Of a DNA stretch of 64,000 bases, positions 1 to 10,004 are shown in pieces (the stretch's first letter is position 1; the number at the start of each line of letters is the position of its first letter). The translations under genes were made by a program, and so were the position numbers. Below the pieces are notes generated by a model, which saw only the letters and a list, made by a program, of their open reading frames with translations, did no database searches and was not told where the DNA came from. The stretch is from Costus lasius. Taxonomy: Eukaryota; Streptophyta; Magnoliopsida; Zingiberales; Costaceae. The stretch spans positions 13,422,501 through 13,486,500 of the forward strand of contig CM050447.1 of NCBI GenBank assembly GCA_027563935.2. Direction: 5' to 3'.

Positions 1-545
1 GGTCTTTCCAATGATTTTCTAAATTACATCTTTTATGAATGCTAAATTTGGACGAGTACATAATTCAAAATACAATAAAAAGATGAATCAAAATTTCCAT
101 GCCTCTGATTTTAAACATTTCAATCTCATATAATTATTGCTTTTGAATTTTAGATATTTTCTCAACAAATTCCCACTGGACTGTTTATATGAGCTTAATA
201 GGGAGAGTTTTCCACTTGATCTTAACCCCAACAGTGTTATGCATGATACGGGCAAATCCCCGTAGTTTAATCCCTTGTGGTTTAAAGCGACTTTGGTAGG
301 GAGTTTATGATTCTACATTGTCATGTCACTTGGTATAATTTGGTATCCAAACAGAACGGTTAAGAATTTTTTTGACATTATTGATTAATTTTTAACTGTT
401 AGATTATAGTATAGCTGTAGATGTTGCTATTCACGTTGATATTTTGGCACTGTAATTGATGCTTTCTAGCCTGGAGGAAGGGCTCTATCTTGCTTCTGTT
501 AATATAATTCACAAGCTGAGCCTACTCTTATTTGCATGTGGTCAG
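1..545 (+). other. intron sequence upstream of the PP2C terminal exon
   Basis: This AT-rich stretch leads into the splice acceptor (AG at 544-545) of the phosphatase exon. No upstream phosphatase exon is recognisable here. An open frame runs from 456 into the exon, but its first 30 codons do not resemble the family and look like read-through of intron sequence. The rest of the phosphatase gene lies to the left of the window. Confidence 0.6.
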
Positions 546-842
546 GTTTTCACTCTCCCTGTTGCATCTGGTGATGTCATCATTGCCGGAACAGATGGAT
601 TGTTTGATAACTTGTACAACAATGAGATCACGGCTGTCGTTGTCCATGCAACAAGAGCCGGCCTAGGTCCTCAGGTGACAGCCCAGAAGATTGCTGCGCT
701 TGCACGCCAACGAGCACAGGATAAGAACAGGCAAACTCCCTTCTCGACTGCTGCCCAAGATGCTGGATATCGGTACTACGGGGGCAAACTTGATGACATC
801 ACAGTTGTTGTTTCCTACATAGCTGCATTGGACGCAAAATAG
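546..842 (+). CDS. protein phosphatase 2C, C-terminal exon (partial gene)
   Basis: This exon encodes the last 98 residues of a PP2C-family serine/threonine phosphatase. It has the AGTDGLFDN motif, whose Asp binds metal in this family, and the GKLDDITVVVSYI motif near the C-terminus, which supplies another acidic metal-binding pair. The sequence between them (NNEITAVVVHATRAGL, then a QKIAALARQRAQDKN block) matches my memory of the plant group that includes Arabidopsis PP2C 55 and 80, often predicted to be in plastids or mitochondria. PP2Cs remove phosphate from Ser/Thr using Mn or Mg ions. The exon starts after an AG acceptor at 544-545, in phase 0, and ends at a TAG at 840-842. Earlier exons with the N-terminal catalytic residues are outside the window, so targeting cannot be judged. 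Confidence 0.9.
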   Translation, partial: VFTLPVASGDVIIAGTDGLFDNLYNNEITAVVVHATRAGLGPQVTAQKIAALARQRAQDKNRQTPFSTAAQDAGYRYYGGKLDDITVVVSYIAALDAK

Positions 843-1141
843 GATCATCTCGGCTCTCTAACTGTACAGCTGGTATAGTGAAGCATGGATGAGATTTGCC
901 AATCTCTCATTGCTGTACCGAGTTTAATACAGAATGAAGGTTTTACTGTTTCCAGTCGTTTTATTTGAGGTTAATCCAGCAATTCTCCATGGCAAATGTA
1001 TCGTAGATCCTGTACTTGAATTAAGTTATTTCGAAAATCCATTACCTAGATTTTGAATGGTACGTTCCACCAATTTAACACTACGTACCATTCTTTTCTT
1101 TTCCGTCAAATATTGATGTTGTTGGTTTGGGATTACGTGTC
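843..1141 (+). other. 3' UTR and downstream flank of the PP2C gene
   Basis: This is AT-rich, non-coding sequence between the phosphatase stop codon and the target duplication of the first retrotransposon. It presumably holds the 3' UTR and polyadenylation region. I see no other gene or repeat in it. Confidence 0.5.
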
Positions 1142-1146
1142 CTAGG

Positions 1147-2387
1147 TGTTAGGCCCTAGATTCTCCGGTTCGGCTTAAGGCCAGTGGGCTTAATCCAAGC
1201 CCATGAAAAAGAAACGAAGTGCGAGCTTCGATTGAGAGCTGCATTGTGTGCGTCGGCATCCTCGTCAAAAGCGGGCAACGAACGAAGCGGAGCTCGCGAG
1301 ACGATTTCGTCGTCGTCTCCGCAAGATCTGGACGATGACGTCCTTGGCGGGAGAAGCGGCGACCGGGCTCGAGGCGTCGACAAGGCTCGAAGATCTCGGA
1401 TGCAACGTCGTTGGCGGCATCTCCATGAGACTCGGAGGCAGCGTAGGCCTCATCCCCGAACGACTCGGATGCAGACGAGTAGAGGACTGAAGGCGGCGGA
1501 TGCTCTTTAAAGCTGGAGCAGAGGAGAAGAGCAGGGGGATCGATCGGACGAGAGCTGCAGAGCGAGAGGCGTTCGGTGATCGGCGAGAGGTTTCGGGAAA
1601 GAGCGATTGAGTGATTGTAACTGGAAACCAACAGGTTTCCGACGAGGGAGGGAAGAGGGTCACCGGTCGGAGGGCCGACGGCGACGAATAAAGGCTGTAG
1701 ATTATATTCGGAATAAAGCTTCAGTTCTCTCACACTTCTCTTCCCTGTTGTTGTATTTCCCTCACGCGGCGGCGACGAGCTCAGTGGTAGCGGACGGCCG
1801 CCACACCAGAGACGAGCGGTCGAGGGTGAGACGAGGGCGTCTCCACCCTATCGACCCGTCCACTCTCTCCGGCGAGGCCGCGAGTGCAGAAGGCACTCAG
1901 CTGTGTTCAAGGCGTGCGGAGGAAGACGAAGGTTTCGAACGCGGACGGCGTTCGAAACGAGGTAGGAAGTCAACGCAAGGGAGCGGTCAACGGAGACGGA
2001 AATCGAATTTGCGAATTCGATTTCGAATTCGATTTCGATTTCGTGGCTGACGCAGGGCTCACGTCAGCGAAGCATAACATCGAAAGCGGCGAACGAAATT
2101 GGATGTGACGTCAGCAATCAAGCGGCTGACGTAAGCTACAGAAATAAATCGAGCGGCGTGATTTCGACTCCGGTCAAAATCAAGGTATAATTCCCAAATT
2201 AGGGTTAGGGTTTTCTCTGAGCGACTTGTAATTTGGGAGTTAAATTTGAGCGGAAAAGTTAGGGTTTCTAATTGGGGACGAGATTCGGTCCGGAAACCCT
2301 AGCGAGTGCACGCTCTGGTGTTCCGCCGGACGGTCCTAAGACAACGGATAAGCGCTGTTTTTAGGCCGACCTGACCGAGGCGTGACA
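1147..2387 (+). repeat. 5' LTR of element 1
   Basis: This 1241-bp LTR starts TGTTAGGCCC and ends GCGTGACA. It is GC-rich with many CpGs. It includes a short array of GATTTC/GAATTC-like units near 2010-2040 and a telomere-like TTAGGGTTAGGG motif near 2200. Open frames of 100-190 codons on both strands are by-products of the GC-rich composition and are not genes. Confidence 0.9.
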
Positions 2388-2390
2388 ACA

Positions 2391-2400
2391 GGTATCAGAG
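2391..2400 (+). other. primer-binding site of element 1
   Basis: GGTATCAGAG lies three bases after the LTR end. It matches the plant initiator tRNA-Met primer site TGGTATCAGAGC apart from its ends. It sets the direction of the element (+). Confidence 0.8.
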
Positions 2401-2419
2401 GCTAAGGTGATCCAACAGC

Positions 2420-3931
2420 ATGGTGAATCAAGGAGACCGTATCGCGCGAATCGAGCAGGTGCTCGGTTTGATAGGAAATAGCAGAGATGCGGTGGTTCCT
2501 CAGGTGGAGGATTTCCATCGCACGATAGAGGAGCAGAGGCTGCAGATCCTTGCCCTCCAACAGACTTTGGCTGGAGTAGTGGAGGCTCCCCAAAATGTTG
2601 AAGGCATGGCAGCCCTACAAGAACAAGTAGGGGCTTTGCAAGGACAAGTGACGACGTTGGCAACGCAGGTAGCCAACACCACGGCAACTCAGCAACAGAT
2701 ATTGGCGGACCTCGCGGTGATGCGCATGGCCTTGGCACAGGTACAAGGAGATGCACCTACAGCAGCCAGGGCGAAGTATGGGGCTCCCAACGGCAACGGG
2801 AAGGTTCGCACCCCAGAACCTGCAGTGTTCAAGGGGGCCAGATCAGCAAAAGTATTGGGTAACTTCCTTTGGGATATGCAACAATACTTTGAGGCTAACC
2901 ATGTTTCAGACCAGGAGAAAGTGAGGGTGTGCACAACATATCTCTCAGACGATGCGAAACTTTGGTGGAGAACCAAAGTTGATTTGACATCAGAAGCAGC
3001 TAGTTGGACATGGGAGGTGTTCCGAGAGGAACTGCGGCAGCAGTTCCTTCCCGAAAACTCGGTGGACTAGGCGAGAGAGGCGGTGGATCGGCTAAAGCAT
3101 TCAGGGACGATCCAGGAGTATGTCAGGGCGTTCTCCGCGCTGATGTTGGAGCTACCCGAGATGGCGGAGGGAGACAGGAGGTACTTCTTCCTCCGGAATC
3201 TCCAACCCTGGGCGGCAACGGAGGTCCGACGACATGCGCCGCAGGATTGGAGGACGGCTGCAACTATAGCCGAGTCTCTCGTGGACTAGAGGATTTCAGG
3301 GACGACCTTTCAGAGAGCACCAAGGTCGCCCTCGAAACGACCATCTCCACCCAGACCTAAAGCGCCAGAGAGAGAGAGGCTCTCTCCCCGACGAAACGGA
3401 GGGCAACCAGCACGGCAGGAGCAGACCCGACATACAGAGAGAGGGCAGGGTCAACTCAGACCGATTGCCTGCTTCTTGTGCAAAGGACCGCACCGGATAC
3501 GCGATTGTCCGAACCGACAGCGGTTGAACGCAATTGCAGCGATTGTGCATCGAGAGCTAGCTGAGAAACCAGTGGTGGATGACGAGGAACCAGTAGAGGC
3601 TCGCATAGGGGTTGTGCGCATTGCCTCAGTGGTCGCAGGAAAATCATCACCGACCCCCGCAGATGCAGAGCCAAAGGACGCGGTCGGCAAGAACAACGTC
3701 GAGCAGAAGACGAGCTCCAAAGATGCGAGACCTCCGCAGGAGAAAAAGACGTATAAGCAGATAGTGGAGGAAAAAGCTCCACCGAAGTCTTGGGAGGAGG
3801 TAGAAGCGGAGCAGCGAGCAACACAACTTGCAAACTATGAGAAACTCCAACGCAAGAGGGAACAGAACAGGAAAGAGTGCTACGAGGCTAACTGTGCCGA
3901 GCAAGAGCGGTGGCTCGCCGGTAGGCGTTGA
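2420..3931 (+). pseudogene. gag polyprotein of element 1, interrupted by two TAG codons
   Basis: A single frame of about 500 codons runs from ATG 2420 to a TGA at 3929-3931 and is broken only by TAG at 3068-3070 and 3287-3289. The N-terminal 120 residues are Gln/Leu-rich and look like a coiled coil. A retrotransposon gag domain follows at roughly residues 130-290, with conserved KLWWRTK, FREELRQQFLP and YFFLRNLQPWA blocks. Next comes a basic linker, then a zinc knuckle CFLCKGPHRIRDC (C-x2-C-x3-H-x4-C) near 3470-3508. That knuckle spacing is usual in plant Ty3/gypsy gag. A Lys/Glu-rich tail ends the protein. The product would be the capsid/nucleocapsid protein that packages element RNA. In this copy the stops separate the capsid part from the zinc knuckle. 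Confidence 0.88.
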
Positions 3932-3972
3932 GCGGAGCGCCCGCGTCAGACATCGAGGGCGATGTCCAAATT

Positions 3973-3986
3973 GGACGGGGGAGAAT
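3973..3986 (+). other. polypurine tract of element 1
   Basis: GGACGGGGGAGAAT ends exactly at the start of the 3' LTR. The same tract, with one base changed, precedes the 3' LTR of element 2. It would prime plus-strand DNA synthesis. Confidence 0.8.
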
Positions 3987-5202
3987 TGTCAGGCCCTGGA
4001 CTCCCCGGTTCGGCCCAAGGCCAGTGGGCCTAATCCAAGCCCATGAAAAGGAAACGAAGCCTGAGCTTCGATTGAGAGCTGCATCGTGCGCGTCGGCATC
4101 CTCGTCAAAAGCGGGCAACGAACGAAGCGGAGCTCGCGAGACGATTTCGTCGTCGTCTCCGCAAGATCTCGACGACGACATCCTTGGCGGGAGAAGCGGC
4201 GACCGGGCTCGAGGCGTCGACAAGGCTCGAAGATCTCGGATGCAGCGTCGTTGGCAGCATCTCCATCAGACTCGGAGGCAGCGTAGGCCTCGTCCCCGAA
4301 TGACTCGGACGCAGACGAGTAGAGGACTGAAGGCGGCGGATGCTCTTTAAAGCTGGAGCATAGGAGAAGAGCAGGGGGATCGATCGGACGAGAGCTGCAG
4401 AGGGAGAGGCGTTCAGTGATCGGCAAGAAGTTTCGAGAAAGAGCGATTGAGTGATTGTAACCGGAAACCAACAGGTTTCCGGCGAGGGAGGGAAGAGGGT
4501 CACCGGTCGGAGGGCCGACGGCGACGAATAAAGGCTGTAGATTTTATTCAGAATAAAGCTTCAATTCTCTCACGCTTCTCTTCCCTGTTGCTGTATTTCC
4601 CTCACGCGGCGGCGACGAGCTCAGTGGCAGCGGACGGCCGCCACACCAGAGACGAGCGGTTGAGGGTGAGACGAGGGCGTCTCCACCATATCGACCCATC
4701 CACTCTCTCCGGCGAGGCCGCGAGTGCAGACGGCACTCGGCTGTGTTCGAGGCGTGCGGAGGAAGACGAAGGTTTCGAACGCGAACGGCATTCGAAACGA
4801 GGTAGGAAGTCAACGCAAGGGAGCAGTCAACGGAGGCGGGAATTCGATTTCGATTTCGTGGCTGACGCAGGGCTCACGTCAGCAAAGCATAACATCGAAA
4901 GCGGCGAACGAAATTGGATGTGACGTCAGCAATCAAGCGGCTGACGTATGCTACAGAATTAAATCGAGCGGCGTGATTTTGACTCCGGTCAAAATCAAGG
5001 TATAATTCCCAAATTATGGTTAGGGTTTTCTCTGAGCGACTTGTAATTTGGGAGTTAAATTTGAGCGAAAAAGTTAGGGTTTCTAATTGGGGACGAGATT
5101 CGGTCCGGAAACCCTAGCGAGTGCACGCTCTGGTGTTTCGCCGGACGGTCCTAAGATAACGGATAAGCGCTGTTTTTAGGCCGACCCGACCGGGGCGTGA
5201 CA
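3987..5202 (+). repeat. 3' LTR of element 1
   Basis: This 1216-bp copy of the LTR at 1147-2387 starts TGTCAGGCCC and ends GCGTGACA. It is 25 bp shorter, partly through loss of a GATTTC-like unit near 4840. It is followed by the second copy of the CTAGG target duplication. Confidence 0.9.
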
Positions 5203-5207
5203 CTAGG

Positions 5208-6481
5208 TATATGTTAAATCAATTCTTTTCTGAAGATCGAATCTTTGTGGGCTGCAAGTGGTGGAGTTTGAACCATTTATGGACTTATTAAATGAAAAAT
5301 TAGAGTATAATTTATTGCAAAAATGACGCCAACAAAATAATTAATTTTATTTATTTATCTCCCTATCCCTAAGGCGAGGCAAAGTGAGGCAAAGTGGCGT
5401 GGAGGTGAGAGGTGGGTGAGCGGATGACTTAGAGGGGTGGGAGAGGTGGTAGCGGGTGAGGCGACGATCTTGAGGGGCAGCAGGTGAGCGGGATAGACCT
5501 CCTACGAGTAGGAGAGGTGGCGAGGCAACATGAGACAGTATTATAGCAATTCACTTGATTTGGACGGTTGAGAATTGAACGAATGTTAGAGTATTTTTTT
5601 TTTAATTTGTTTGTCTTAGTAAATGAGAGAAAAGGGGAGATTTTTTTTTTCTTTTCCTCTTAAATAAGGTGTAAGTTTGAGAAGCTTCGATGGATAATTC
5701 TTGAGTCAGTGTTGGTGTGACTTCCACGTCATACGTATCGAGGTGGACATCCCCGAATATATGTGAAAGTGCCTAGCAAGTTTCTCTTTATGTACGGGAA
5801 TATCTTGGCTTCATCGAAGAAGATCTTGAAACTAGATTCTCATTAATTATGTTAATCTAAATTCTCATTCCAATTTTAATTTTCACTCTTTGATTTGTTA
5901 GAAGTAAATCGTTATTGTTGTAATTGGATTTTTTTTATCAACCTATTACTAGTGAAGTGCTAAAGGATTTTGTTGACATACTATCTTGTCATGACTTGTG
6001 CATATGATGACTAATTAAATTCCATAAGCTTATGAAATTTTAATATATTATTCTTTTAATATATGTGCATATTATACTATAATATTAATCTAATAATCCA
6101 TGAGGGGTAGTTTCGTACGTTGCCGTAGAGTGCGTAAAATTCTTCAATTTTTTATTGTTATTATAATACAAATTCAATAACATTCCTTTGTAACGGTTCA
6201 TTAATCATATTTAATACAATTGTTTATGTCTAAAAACATAAATAAAATCTACTTAAGACTAGACCCTAGACCGGTTCAAGTTCAAGCAATATGTTTCAAA
6301 TTTACACCCAAGGACTTTTCTCTTTTTAGGGAGTAAAAATTTATAAAAAATGTTATAAATCTCGATTTTTTTATGTGATGTGATTATCTTTTTTAAATTA
6401 AATATTATATAATTTGTTATAATTAAAAAATCAAGATCACAATGTGTAATTAGGATTTACTCGAGTATTCCGAGGAGGTTC
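5208..6481. other. intergenic DNA between elements 1 and 2
   Basis: This is AT-rich DNA with no convincing gene. A purine- and G-rich patch at about 5375-5530 (many GGCGAGG/GGTGAG units) stands out from the surroundings but encodes nothing I recognise. It is probably the original upstream region of the FRIGIDA-like gene, now displaced by element 2. Confidence 0.5.
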
Positions 6482-6486
6482 TCTTG

Positions 6487-7698
6487 TGTCAGGTCCCGGT
6501 TCAACCGGTTCAGCCCAAGGCCCAATGGGCCACGTACCGACCCAAGCCCACCCGAGAAAGAGGGAGGCTGAGCCTAAGTGAAGCGGTCAACAGGTGCTGT
6601 TGACCAAGGGGGAGCTAGGACTTCGTCACGCGCAGGACGCGAGAACTCGCCGAGCCCCGCATCGTCCTCCCCACGCTCTCCGGACGCGGACGTGAGCGGC
6701 GTCAGCAGGGAAAGTCGGCGATGAAATCGAACGCGGCTGGGTGACGGAGCGTTCGACGCAGAGAGGAGCTCTTCTCTGCGAGATTCGGACACGGAGACTG
6801 GAGGCGATGACAGCGTCGGACGCGGTCGACTCGAAGAAGAGGCGGTTTCCTCTCTATAAGAAGGAAGCGGCGGCCTTACCAGAAGGGCGAGCATCTTCAC
6901 CAGCAATCCGCCACCATCAAGAGCTGGGAGAGAGATCCACCATCGAGCGACGAAGTTCTCAAGGGGAGCCTTGAGCAAAGAGAGGTTTAGAGAGTGATTG
7001 TAACCGGTGATCAGAGGATCACCGGCGAGGGAGGGGAGAGGGTGTCGACGGCCAGGGGCCAACGGCGACATTGGAGAGGTTTTTGTAAGCTTTTCGTCGC
7101 TAAATCCAAGCTTTTCCTCTCAAACCCAATTCCCTTGTGTTTTGTGATTTCCGAGTTCCTCGGCGTCAATCGGCGGCGGCTTCCGGCTGACGGCGACGAG
7201 AGGCGGAGGGGAAGGCGACGACATTCTCCCTGCCTTCGTATCGTCCTCTCCGGCTGGCTCCGAGGGAGAGAGCAAGCGGCGCTCGGTGGCTGAAGCAACG
7301 CGGCGGCGTTGCTACGCGAGACGAGGAGACGACGAAGAGTTTCCGATTTTGACTGGCGAGGCAGAACCGAGGTGATTTCGATTTCAATTTCGCGAGCGGG
7401 ACGTGGGCTGACGTCAGCGCTAAGATTTGATCAGCAGCGATATTGATTTTGACTTTGGTCAAAAATCAGAGGGAGGTATAATTCTAACTTAGGGTTTGGT
7501 TTCCGATTATTTCCGGATTTCTAAATTAGGGTTAGGGTTCCGTGCGAATTGTATTTGGGGAGAAAAATCTATAGAGGAGTGTTAGGGTTTTCGATTTGGG
7601 GCCGGAAACCCTAGAGAGAGCACGTCTCGGTGTTCCGCCGGACAACCCTAAGACAACACATAAGCACGGTTCAGGGCTGATCCGACCGGGGCGTGACA
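6487..7698 (+). repeat. 5' LTR of element 2
   Basis: This 1212-bp LTR starts TGTCAGGTCC and ends GCGTGACA. A TATA-like CTCTATAAGAAG near 6851-6862 is conserved in the 3' copy. A TTAGGGTTAGGG-like motif lies near 7525. ORFs within it are shadows of GC-rich sequence. Confidence 0.9.
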
Positions 7699-7701
7699 AT
7701 A

Positions 7702-7713
7702 GGTATCAGAGCT
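7702..7713 (+). other. primer-binding site of element 2
   Basis: GGTATCAGAGCT begins four bases after the LTR end and matches the initiator tRNA-Met primer site. It confirms plus orientation. Confidence 0.85.
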
Positions 7714-7869
7714 GGTTAACGTGTTACAGCAAAAACGACACCTTCACCCGCGAAGGTGAAGAAGGATTTGAAATTTCAGAAGATCACTCACACTACCAGA
7801 GGGGCGTCAAAGGACATCTGGCCTAAGTAGGAGAAAGGTAAAGCCAAGGAGACGGCTGAACCTGAAGAG

Positions 7870-8252
7870 ATGGTGAACCAGGGAGATCGCATAGCACAGA
7901 TCGAGCAGGCGCTCAGCCTGGCAGGCGACAGAGACACGGCGATTATTCCTCAGATGGAGCATTTTCGAAGGACCATAGAATAGAGGTTGCAAATTGAGAA
8001 TTTGCAACAGACCCTGGAGAGTCTGCTCGACCTGCCATAGCAGATGCTCAGGATGCATGAGGAACAACAAACAGGGATGGCACGCATGCAGCAGACTATA
8101 TACAGTCTGAACCATCTACCAGGGGAGATGGCCCGCATGAAGGAGGACATGCATGCAGAAATCACGGTATTGTGTTTGGCCCTAACGCAAGTATCGCGAT
8201 CGACGGCGACACCGACGGAGCAGGAGGCTCTTAAGCCGATGGTACGAGTACC
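7870..8252 (+). pseudogene. gag of element 2, N-terminal part
   Basis: The frame starts MVNQGDRIAQIEQAL, almost the same as the gag start of element 1 (MVNQGDRIARIEQVL), which fixes the start at 7870. It encodes a Gln-rich predicted coiled coil and has in-frame TAG codons at 7981-7983 and 8038-8040. The first replaces a CAG found at the same place in element 1. The frame is then cut by the nested solo LTR at 8253. Confidence 0.8.
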
Positions 8253-8517
8253 TGATGCATTGTATTTTTGGTAGTGTTTTCCGTTGTATTTCATGTCAAA
8301 TCTAGGCTTATTTTAACACGTTTATACTCATTATAGTCTTATTTCCTTCATATCTTCGGAATCTTCACTTTTTGGTACTTTTATGCAATTTCAGGTAAAA
8401 ACACCCTTTTTTCGACATATTTTGAAGATTCTGAGGCCATGGGACGATTTCTCGTGTGAAGACGAAGTCACACGTCAAATTTGGGCTTAAACAGAGTTAG
8501 CCTCAAAAATATGGCCA

Positions 8518-8810
8518 GGTGAACCCCATGGGGTTCACCAGATTCTTCGCCAGGCTGCAGGAAACTCACAGAGAGAATCACGGGTGGGTGAACCCCATGG
8601 GGTTCACCATCCCAGTCGCCAGCCAGCAGAATTCGCAGAAAGCTTCATAGACAGGTGAACCCCACCGGGTTCACCGGATTTCTTGAAAACTTCAACCAGA
8701 ATCACTCCAGAGAAAAGCACGGCCGGGTGAACCCCACGGGGTGCACCGCGCTTCTATTCGCCAAAATTTACAGAAAGAATCACGGGCAGGTGAACCCGGC
8801 GGGGTTCACC
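8518..8810. repeat. five spaced copies of a 22-bp palindrome in the solo LTR
   Basis: A palindrome GGTGAACCCC/GGGGTTCACC with a 2-bp centre occurs at 8518-8539, 8587-8608, 8654-8675, 8726-8747 and 8789-8810. Start-to-start spacing is 69, 67, 72 and 63 bp. The first two copies are perfect; the others carry one or a few changes, mostly in the centre. The spacers are related to each other (recurring CAGA..GAATCAC), so this is a degenerate tandem repeat of about 68 bp with a conserved palindromic core. Confidence 0.9.
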
Positions 8811-8880
8811 CGTGATTCTAACCCAGTCACGCGCGTGTCCGAGTCTTACTCGGTTTTTCCTTGATTTCTCACTCGTTTGG

Positions 8881-9130
8881 AGTCCAAATTTAGCAAGTGA
8901 GGATTCTATGGAAAGCTGATTCGAAGGAGAGGGCAAAGAACATAAAAGCCCTAATTCTCGTGCCATATTTTGGGAGCAATCGAGGAAAAGGCGAGTTAGG
9001 GCGAGTTGACCGACACCCATTCAGTATTTTGGCGATTTTGAACCCGATTCAAGTCCAAATTTAGCAAGTGAGGACTTTTTGGAAAGCTTACTTCGAGGCG
9101 AAGAGAAAGAATATAAAAGCCCTAAATTTT
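8881..9130 (+). promoter_or_regulatory. duplicated promoter-like block in the solo LTR
   Basis: An approximately 80-bp block starting AGTCCAAATTTAGCAAGTGA occurs at 8881 and again at 9052, 171 bp later. Each copy ends in ATAAAAGCCCTAA. In the second copy this is a good TATA box (ATATAAAAG, 9111-9119). It is probably the transcription start region (U3/R boundary) of this LTR family. Confidence 0.55.
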
Positions 9131-10004
9131 GTGACCTAGAGATAGAGCATTCACGTGAAGAAGCGGCGTGGGCGGAAGAACACGGTGACAGAGGTGACTT
9201 TTGGAGATTTTCGGAGATTGAGACACACGATCATCACGATTTCTTCAGGATTCCTTTATTTCATCGTCTCCTTCCCCTTAGCTTCGTTTTCTTATACTTT
9301 TCATTTCATTAAAAGAGAGATTTTGAGCGTTTCAATGACGATTGTAGCGTAAACCCTATTTCAGGGCTTGGTGGAAACCCTTTGATGATTTTAATTGCAA
9401 ACTTTGTATCTATTTATGTTATTTGGTATGAATTGTGAGCATATTTTACTTTGACGTATTTATTTCGTGGTTTTACCTTGGCCGAGTAATATCGCGTGTT
9501 AGCCATTACGATTCATATCGAGAGAAGGATCATAAGGGTCGAACCTTTGAGTAAAACTTGCGAGACCTCGACACGAGAGTGCTTGGTCTTCGCTCGAGGA
9601 TTTCATAGTCTGCCATAGAACTCATTAGGTTCGTTTTAGAACGATCCACCGCAAGAGTAGGAGGTCGGTCTAAAACGAACACCGGGGTGTATCACTAGAG
9701 AGAGGACACCTTGTACCCTAGGGTTAGACTCCTTGTGCAAAACCAATAAACCAAATAACTAATATCTTTCTTGTGCGATTAAAATTATCATCGTGGTGGA
9801 AGCCGTAGCCCTGAATTCTTTCTTATATCTTTTCTCTACCGAAGTAGTTACACTTGTTTGTTTTCGATTTCCGTCTTCAAAAACCCACGTTTCGATTCTC
9901 CTAGCTATTAGGACTCAGACTTTCTAGTACTCAACCTTGTTCCCTGTGGGAATCGACATCTTTTATATTACTTCGATATATCCGTGCACTTGCGGAGCAT
10001 GTCA

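Larger units (their letters stand above)
1147..5202 (+). mobile_element. gag-only LTR retrotransposon 1 (TR-GAG type, Ty3/gypsy-related)
   Basis: This is a complete non-autonomous LTR retrotransposon. Its two LTRs (1147-2387 and 3987-5202) begin TG and end CA. They are flanked by a perfect 5-bp target duplication, CTAGG, at 1142-1146 and 5203-5207. The internal region is only 1.6 kb. It holds a primer-binding site matching initiator tRNA-Met, one gag frame, and a purine tract directly before the 3' LTR. No protease, reverse transcriptase, RNase H or integrase is present. By eye the first 300 bp of the LTRs differ at about 6% of positions, so the insertion is not recent. This layout matches terminal-repeat retrotransposons with a GAG domain (TR-GAG), which depend on an autonomous relative for pol functions. 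Confidence 0.9.
8253..10004 (+). mobile_element. solo LTR of a different LTR-retrotransposon family, nested in element 2 gag
   Basis: This 1752-bp unit begins TGATGCATTG and ends GCATGTCA. It sits between two perfect copies of GTACC (8248-8252 and 10005-10009), and gag coding resumes directly after it. It has no coding capacity, primer site or purine tract, as expected for a solo LTR formed by recombination between the two LTRs of a full element. The 3' part (a TTCCCTGTGGGAATCGAC-like block, then a CGTGCACTTGCGG-like block near the end) resembles what I remember from LTR ends of Tat/Athila-type gypsy elements, so that family is likely but unproven. The strand is chosen from that resemblance and from the TATA box at 9111. 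Confidence 0.8.

Noticed and set aside
456..545. N-terminal 30 codons of the open frame running into the PP2C exon
   Set aside because: They do not resemble the family, and a splice acceptor AG at 544-545 restores a clean match; intron read-through is simpler.
1149..2108. Several 60-190-codon frames on both strands in the LTRs of elements 1 and 2
   Set aside because: They repeat in each LTR copy in shifted form, overlap each other on both strands and have no family motifs; GC-rich LTR composition explains them.
8518..8810. CRISPR-like array (short repeats with spacers)
   Set aside because: The genome is plant nuclear, spacers are related to each other, there are no cas genes, and the array lies inside a solo LTR.
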